Below are positions 59,553 through 64,000 of a stretch of 64,000 nucleotides of DNA, one piece after another (within the stretch, counting starts at the first letter, position 1; each line of letters opens with the position of its first letter). The stretch is taken from NCBI GenBank assembly GCA_005765155.1, contig VCCP01000004.1, positions 1,860,001 to 1,924,000 of the forward strand, written 5' to 3'. The notes beneath the pieces were generated by a model. The model ran no database searches. It worked only from the letters and a program-made list of their open reading frames with translations, and had not been told where the DNA came from. The DNA comes from Zelopaecilomyces penicillatus. Lineage: Eukaryota; Ascomycota; Sordariomycetes; Hypocreales; Pseudodiploosporaceae. Position numbers and translations under genes: made by a program.

Positions 59553-61007
59553 TCAAAGGGGTAGCTGCTCATGCTTCCACCGTCTCTTCTCTTCCCCCTC
59601 CCCATACCCAGCTGTTGCTTGATAGTCGCCCCTGATCTTGTACTTGTAAATAGTCAGACCTTCGAGACCCACAGGTCCGCGAGAGTGGATCTTGTTGGTG
59701 CTGATACCAACCTCAGTGCCGAAACCGTAGCGCATGCCGTCGGCTAAACGGGTAGAGGCGTTCCAGTAGACACCAGCTGAGTCGACTTGGTCCATGAAAC
59801 GCTCGGCGTCGGCAGTATCAGATGTGAGGATAGCATCGGTGTGGTGGGAGCCGTGGGAGTTGATGTGGGTGATGGCTTGGTCTAGCGAGTCGACGGTCCC
59901 AACGGTGATGGTGAGAGACAAGTGTTCAGTGTCAAAGTCCTCAGGGGTTGCGTCCTGTACACTGGTGGTGATTGAAGTCGATGCGAGTGCGGCCTTGCTG
60001 TCCGGGTCGCATTTCAAAACCACCCCCTTTTCGACCAGTGCGGAGGCAACTGCGGGAAAGACGGTGGATAGCGCCTCACGGTGGACGAGAAGAATCTCAG
60101 CGCTGTTACAAGCAGCTGGGTAGCTAGTTTTAGAGTCGACAACAACATTGATGGCCTTGTCCTTGTCTGCGCTGGCAGCGAGGTAGATGGAGCAGATACC
60201 ATCGGCGTGGCCCAGGACGGGAATCTTGGTAGACTCCTTGATGTACCTGACCAGTTCATTGGAACCGCGGGGAATGACAAGATCAATGGACTTGTCTTGG
60301 GCGAGGAGCTGAGCAATGGCATCGCGAGTGGTGACGAGCTGAATAGCAGCGTTGGGGACGTCGGTGCCGTCAAGTGCGGATGAGATGGCCTTGGAAATAG
60401 CGATGAAGGATTCCGTAGATTCCTTGCCTCCCTTGAGGATGGCGGCGTTGCCTGATTTGATGGCTAGACTGGCAATGTTGGCTATGACTTCTGGGCGAGC
60501 CTCGAAGATAATGAGCAGCACGCCAATAGGACAGGAGACACGCTCCATGATGAGGCCATCGTCAAGTTTGGTCCTCATCTGAACCTTGCCAACTACATTA
60601 GACCGAGGAGTTAGCCAGCCAAGCTTCCCAATGTAGATATTTTTTTAGTAACCCCCCCTCCCCCTCGTATAGAGAAGGCATATAGATGATGAGATCTATA
60701 ACATACTCGGATCCTCGAGGCCCCTCACGTCCAAAATGCCCTGCAGCATATCCTCCCACTTGTCCTTCTTGCCTAGATCCAGCCGCGAGACCAGCGCACT
60801 GCTTAGTGAGCCATCGGCGGCAGCCTTTCGAGCGAGCTCTAAATCACGAGCATTGGCGGCGAGGATATCATCGCGCGCTGCTGTGAGAGCTGCGTGCACG
60901 GCGTCGAGGGCCTGGTTGCGCGCCGATGTCGGTAGTGAGGCTAGTGTGTAGGAGGCTGTCTTTGCGAGTTGGGCAGCAGCCTCGGGGGAGGCGTTTGTAA
61001 GGGACAT
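59553..61007 (-). CDS. PRO2: gamma-glutamyl phosphate reductase (446 aa)
   Basis: Second step of proline synthesis from glutamate: NADPH reduction of gamma-glutamyl phosphate to glutamate semialdehyde, in the cytosol. Two exons, 60707-61007 and 59553-60592; the 114-nt intron joins GLEDP to IGKVQMRTKLDDGL. Seen: the aldehyde-dehydrogenase-like fold motifs FEARPEVIANIASLAIKSGN and KGGKE, PRGSNELV, catalytic Cys262 in YPAACNSAE, and the C-terminal VYWNASTRLADGMRYGFGTEVGISTNKIHSRGPVGLEGLTIYKY region typical of ProA. Length matches stand-alone fungal Pro2; the kinase half (Pro1) is not fused. Convergent with the PLP enzyme gene. Confidence 0.96.
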
Positions 61008-63168
61008 TTTGTTTTTTAACTTATTTAATTGTGTATGTTTTCAATGGTGTCTAGTGCTAGAGAGAATGGAGAGTATGAGAGGAGAGAGACAGAGGCTGGC
61101 CCGGTTGTTGTGGATGGCCAGGCCCGTTGGAGTCGTGGGGTGGTGGTGATGTTTGGGTATGGAGAGCTTGGCTGGCATGTGCTTCACTGTAATGCCGCGC
61201 CTTTGGAGTGGTGAGTGGCATTATAGCGGACATGCGCCGCCGCCGCCGCCGTGGGGTTCACAATTTGACTCAGTTGGCTTTGGCGTGGCGTGGTGGTAGC
61301 TTCTAAGGCTGACGTGGGAGGGATTGGGAACCAGAGACTTCCATGATGACGAAGATTGATGTATGGGTTCTCGTCTTTTAAAACAACGGAAAAAAGACAC
61401 AGGCTGTATATTAATTAATGTTCACGGGATATCAAAATGCTATTGAATCTATGCAAATGACATAACTTCGGGGGCTATCAGAAACAGGGATGCTATGATT
61501 TCTTCGGGTCTGCTAGAACTAAGCCGAAGTACAGCTAATGAGGTTGATATATGTTGACTGAAAATAGATGACGTATGCCAATAACCATTAATATAGCATT
61601 TAATAGTCTATTTTTCAAATTATAAATGTTTGGTCATCCTTCGAACTTTGCTATCATCAGTCGATTATGCCAGAGATGCCCCCGACGTCGGCATGTCGAT
61701 CCCACGATCTTGAACCCGTCCACGTGACTCGCTGGCTACCATGATGTTGTCAGTAAACGGGGCCTTCTCCACATACAAACCTTTCCTTGCTGTACTGTAC
61801 ACTATTACTACGTCACAATCATTCTCGGCATCGGCATCTTTCTTAACGGGTCCCTGGGTGATTAAGGCCCAAAATGGCTGGGCTGGTCCACAGCCTGCGC
61901 ACAACTTCCATTTATCTAGGTATACAGGCATTCATACATCTAATGCACCGCAGCGTACACCATCGCAGATAATGCCCACTACGGTATCTGTATGCATCAG
62001 GAGCGGGAACGGCTTATTGACTGCCATGGCGCTCCGCTTGTGGGGAAGTTTTCTCATGCATTCAACGACGTCTTTGGCTGCTGTTGCTACCATACAGCGA
62101 GCCTCTCTGCCAGTGTATCCGTTTCTTACCGGTCTGGCTCTAACTATGCAGCAATCATTGGTCGGACCATTAGGCCGCATTACATGTCATGAACGTTTCG
62201 GTAATATCAAGACTTGTGTTATTCTCGGTCCGTCCGTCGTCAAGTTCCCCACCGCAGGTCCTCCGTAATCCGGCTCATCCACTCAAACTGCCCTACGCTA
62301 CGAGTCACGCCGGCCTTTTCGCGCCCTTTCCTTTTCCCAGGGGTTTGTTTCCTAATGGAGCTCTTTTATACCCTTGACTTGGTTTGCCCCGTCTAATTCC
62401 CAGCAGCGGTTGCATTCATTGTTAGTATTGGGGCGATTGCAAATCATCAGTCCGAGGGTTATACCCCTGCAATCCGCATGCAACCCCCCCCGTGGACCTC
62501 GATGTAAAAAATTTGCTGATGGATAGCAGATATGCAGACTGATGATCATCGCATTTATGAGGGATGACCAAGTGCGAGACTGTTTAGCTTGGTAGATACC
62601 TATCAATTCTTGCAATAAACTAGAAAATGGAACGAAACTACAGTCTGACAGAGGATCGCCGGTTCGGCGCCGACTCCTCGCCGCAGGCCGCTACTTGATG
62701 GGATCGCTTGGGCTCATTGATCGTGTAAGCCAAACAAGCCGAAGCGACGCCTCCACTCACACCTCCAAGGTCCATCGGAAATAGATCCCGGCCAAGTTAC
62801 GTACTGCAGCAGGATTAGAGATCCATTTACGGTGTATGTCTACTGTTTGCCGTTTTCCTTTTCTCTTTTCCTTCTTCTTTTTCTTTCCGCTCTTGTTATG
62901 AAACGATATCTTGAACCCTCGTTCCCCGGATTTTATATGTTTCATGCTGAGGAGAGTGTCTGCCCTCTCATAGTTTAATATTACACATCATCCATTGTCA
63001 CTTTCTCTGTTGAGCTCTCGAAATAAGTCTTTTCTTTGAGATTTCAATACACATCTATTGTCCCTCTCTCTATTCACTGTTTCTACTTCAACCTTGTCCG
63101 ATATATGCCGCGACCTTTTGGAATGTCAAGGGCTGTGTTTGTCTGTCGTCGATTTCACCAAAGTAGAA
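61008..63168. other. 2.2 kb divergent spacer, PRO2/MFS transporter
   Basis: Promoters of two divergent genes. Contains a TGACTCA site at 61266 and a short GCC run at about 61231-61248. Open frames at 61741-62268 (plus) and 61665-62180 (minus, one stop inside) are discussed as findings; neither has recognisable motifs. No gene confidently supported. Confidence 0.45.
61266..61272 (+). promoter_or_regulatory. candidate Gcn4/CPC1 site (TGACTCA)
   Basis: Perfect consensus about 260 bp upstream of the PRO2 start. Proline genes are known targets of general amino-acid control in fungi, so the place makes sense, but one chance hit per 8 kb is expected. Confidence 0.35.
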
Positions 63169-64000
63169 ATGGTCCTTGATCCAGAAAAGGCCGAGGCTCA
63201 GGCCAGGCATGAGCATGAACACGATATAGAAGATCAACGCCGCCCCTCCACTACCCACTCATACACCACATCCAGCTCCAATCCGGAACACCACCGCCGC
63301 AATGACAGCCACAGCAGCGCCGGAAAGGAGGACCCGGAGCCCCATCACGACGCACTCATCCCCACGACTACTCTTGGCGGCCGCTCCGTAGCCGACGCCG
63401 ACATCGAGACCGCGCCGTGCCGGGCCACTAGGCCCCGCGCCGCTTCCTCGACCCGCTCACGGGCTCTGACTATTGTTCCTCGGGCACAGAGGCGGGGCTT
63501 GTTTGGACGTTTTGCTATTGTGCCGGAGGTGGAGAGGCCGTATGACTATAAGAACTCGACGAAATGGGGCATCACGGTTACTATTTCCGCTGCGACGGCT
63601 GCGGCGCCACTGGGCTCTGCCATTTTTTACCGTAAGTTTTCGCTGTACTCTATTAACCTCCTCTATCCATGTACTCCTATATACAGATATGGAATTCACC
63701 CTGTCTGACTATATCTGTACAACAATCTTGCAATTCCCGATTACCATCTCTAACATCCATCTCCCAACCAGCCGCCCTCCCAGCTATGACACGGGAGCTC
63801 AACACCACCGAAACAGTAACCAATCTCTCCGTCGCCCTGTACATGCTCTCCATGTCTATCTTCCCGCTATGGTGGTCTTCCTTTTCCGAGCAATTCGGCC
63901 GCCGCTCCATCTACCTCATCTCCTTCGCCCTTTTCGCCATCTTCTCCGTCCTCAGCGCCGTCAGCACCAACATCGCCATGCTCATCGTCTTTCGCATCTG
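63169..64000 (+). CDS. MFS transporter, DHA1 drug:H+ antiporter type, 5' part only
   Basis: Start of a major facilitator superfamily carrier, cut by the window end. Exon 1 is 63169-63631; exon 2 starts at 63772 after a 140-nt intron and runs off the edge (join SAIFY-PALPAM). The first 130 or so residues are hydrophilic, His/Glu/Ser/Arg-rich and cytosolic; then WGITVTISAATAAAPLGSAIF (helix 1), a loop with NTTETVTNLSVALYML (helix 2), and motif A as SSFSEQFGRRSIYL, then helix 3 and the start of helix 4. The pattern resembles the Qdr/Aqr1/Dtr1 group, which exports drugs, amino acids or polyamines. Substrate unknown. Start chosen as the first in-frame ATG; the open frame extends further up without one. 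Confidence 0.88.

Overview
This is a filamentous-fungal nuclear genome window, almost certainly a Sordariomycete and probably Hypocreales-like. That placement rests on the gene set (ApsA/Num1-type cortical protein, RAS2, OPY2, class III chitin synthase, proteinase-K-like subtilase, all in Pezizomycotina form), short introns of about 50-190 nt with GTAAGT-type donors, long pyrimidine-rich ATG-poor leaders, and TAGGTA-type motifs between genes. Species cannot be fixed from the sequence alone. No rRNA, tRNA, CRISPR, intact transposon or secondary-metabolite cluster was seen. Exon structures were built by hand: every junction below keeps frame and joins conserved protein motifs.

Layout. 0-6 kb: two convergent paralogous genes of unknown function (1610-2252 plus, 2413-2964 minus), one with a T16 run that breaks its frame; then TAGGTA-rich, microsatellite-bearing spacer. 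6-16.7 kb: a 75-residue gene, an SDR oxidoreductase with a probable GC-AG intron, a TPMT-type methyltransferase, an OTU2-type deubiquitinase, and the large PH-domain cortical protein ApsA/Num1. 16.7-26.2 kb: 9.5 kb with no gene I can support, rich in CTG arrays and C/G homopolymers. 26.2-37.5 kb: an intronless haloacid dehalogenase and the RAS2 GTPase, each in several kb of empty spacer. 37.5-45.4 kb: a secreted subtilisin-like protease, the HOG-pathway membrane anchor OPY2 and the Golgi GDP-mannose transporter. 46.5-52.9 kb: a small coiled-coil gene, a class III chitin synthase and the NEDD8 E2 UBC12. 55.6-61 kb: three amino-acid metabolism genes in a row (ILV5, SRY1-like PLP enzyme, PRO2). 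63.2 kb to the end: the start of a DHA1-type MFS transporter, cut by the window edge.

How they fit together. Several genes serve morphogenesis and the cell surface: chitin synthase, GDP-mannose transport for mannoprotein glycosylation, ApsA for nuclear positioning, RAS2 and OPY2 for signalling. Two act on ubiquitin-like modifiers (OTU2, UBC12). The ILV5-SRY1-PRO2 block is metabolic. Nothing suggests a coordinated operon-like system. The most unusual items are the inverted paralog pair with its homopolymer frameshift, the GC-AG intron, the coiled-coil gene whose in-frame 54-nt intron ends in a stop codon at the splice acceptor, and the long gene-poor stretches.
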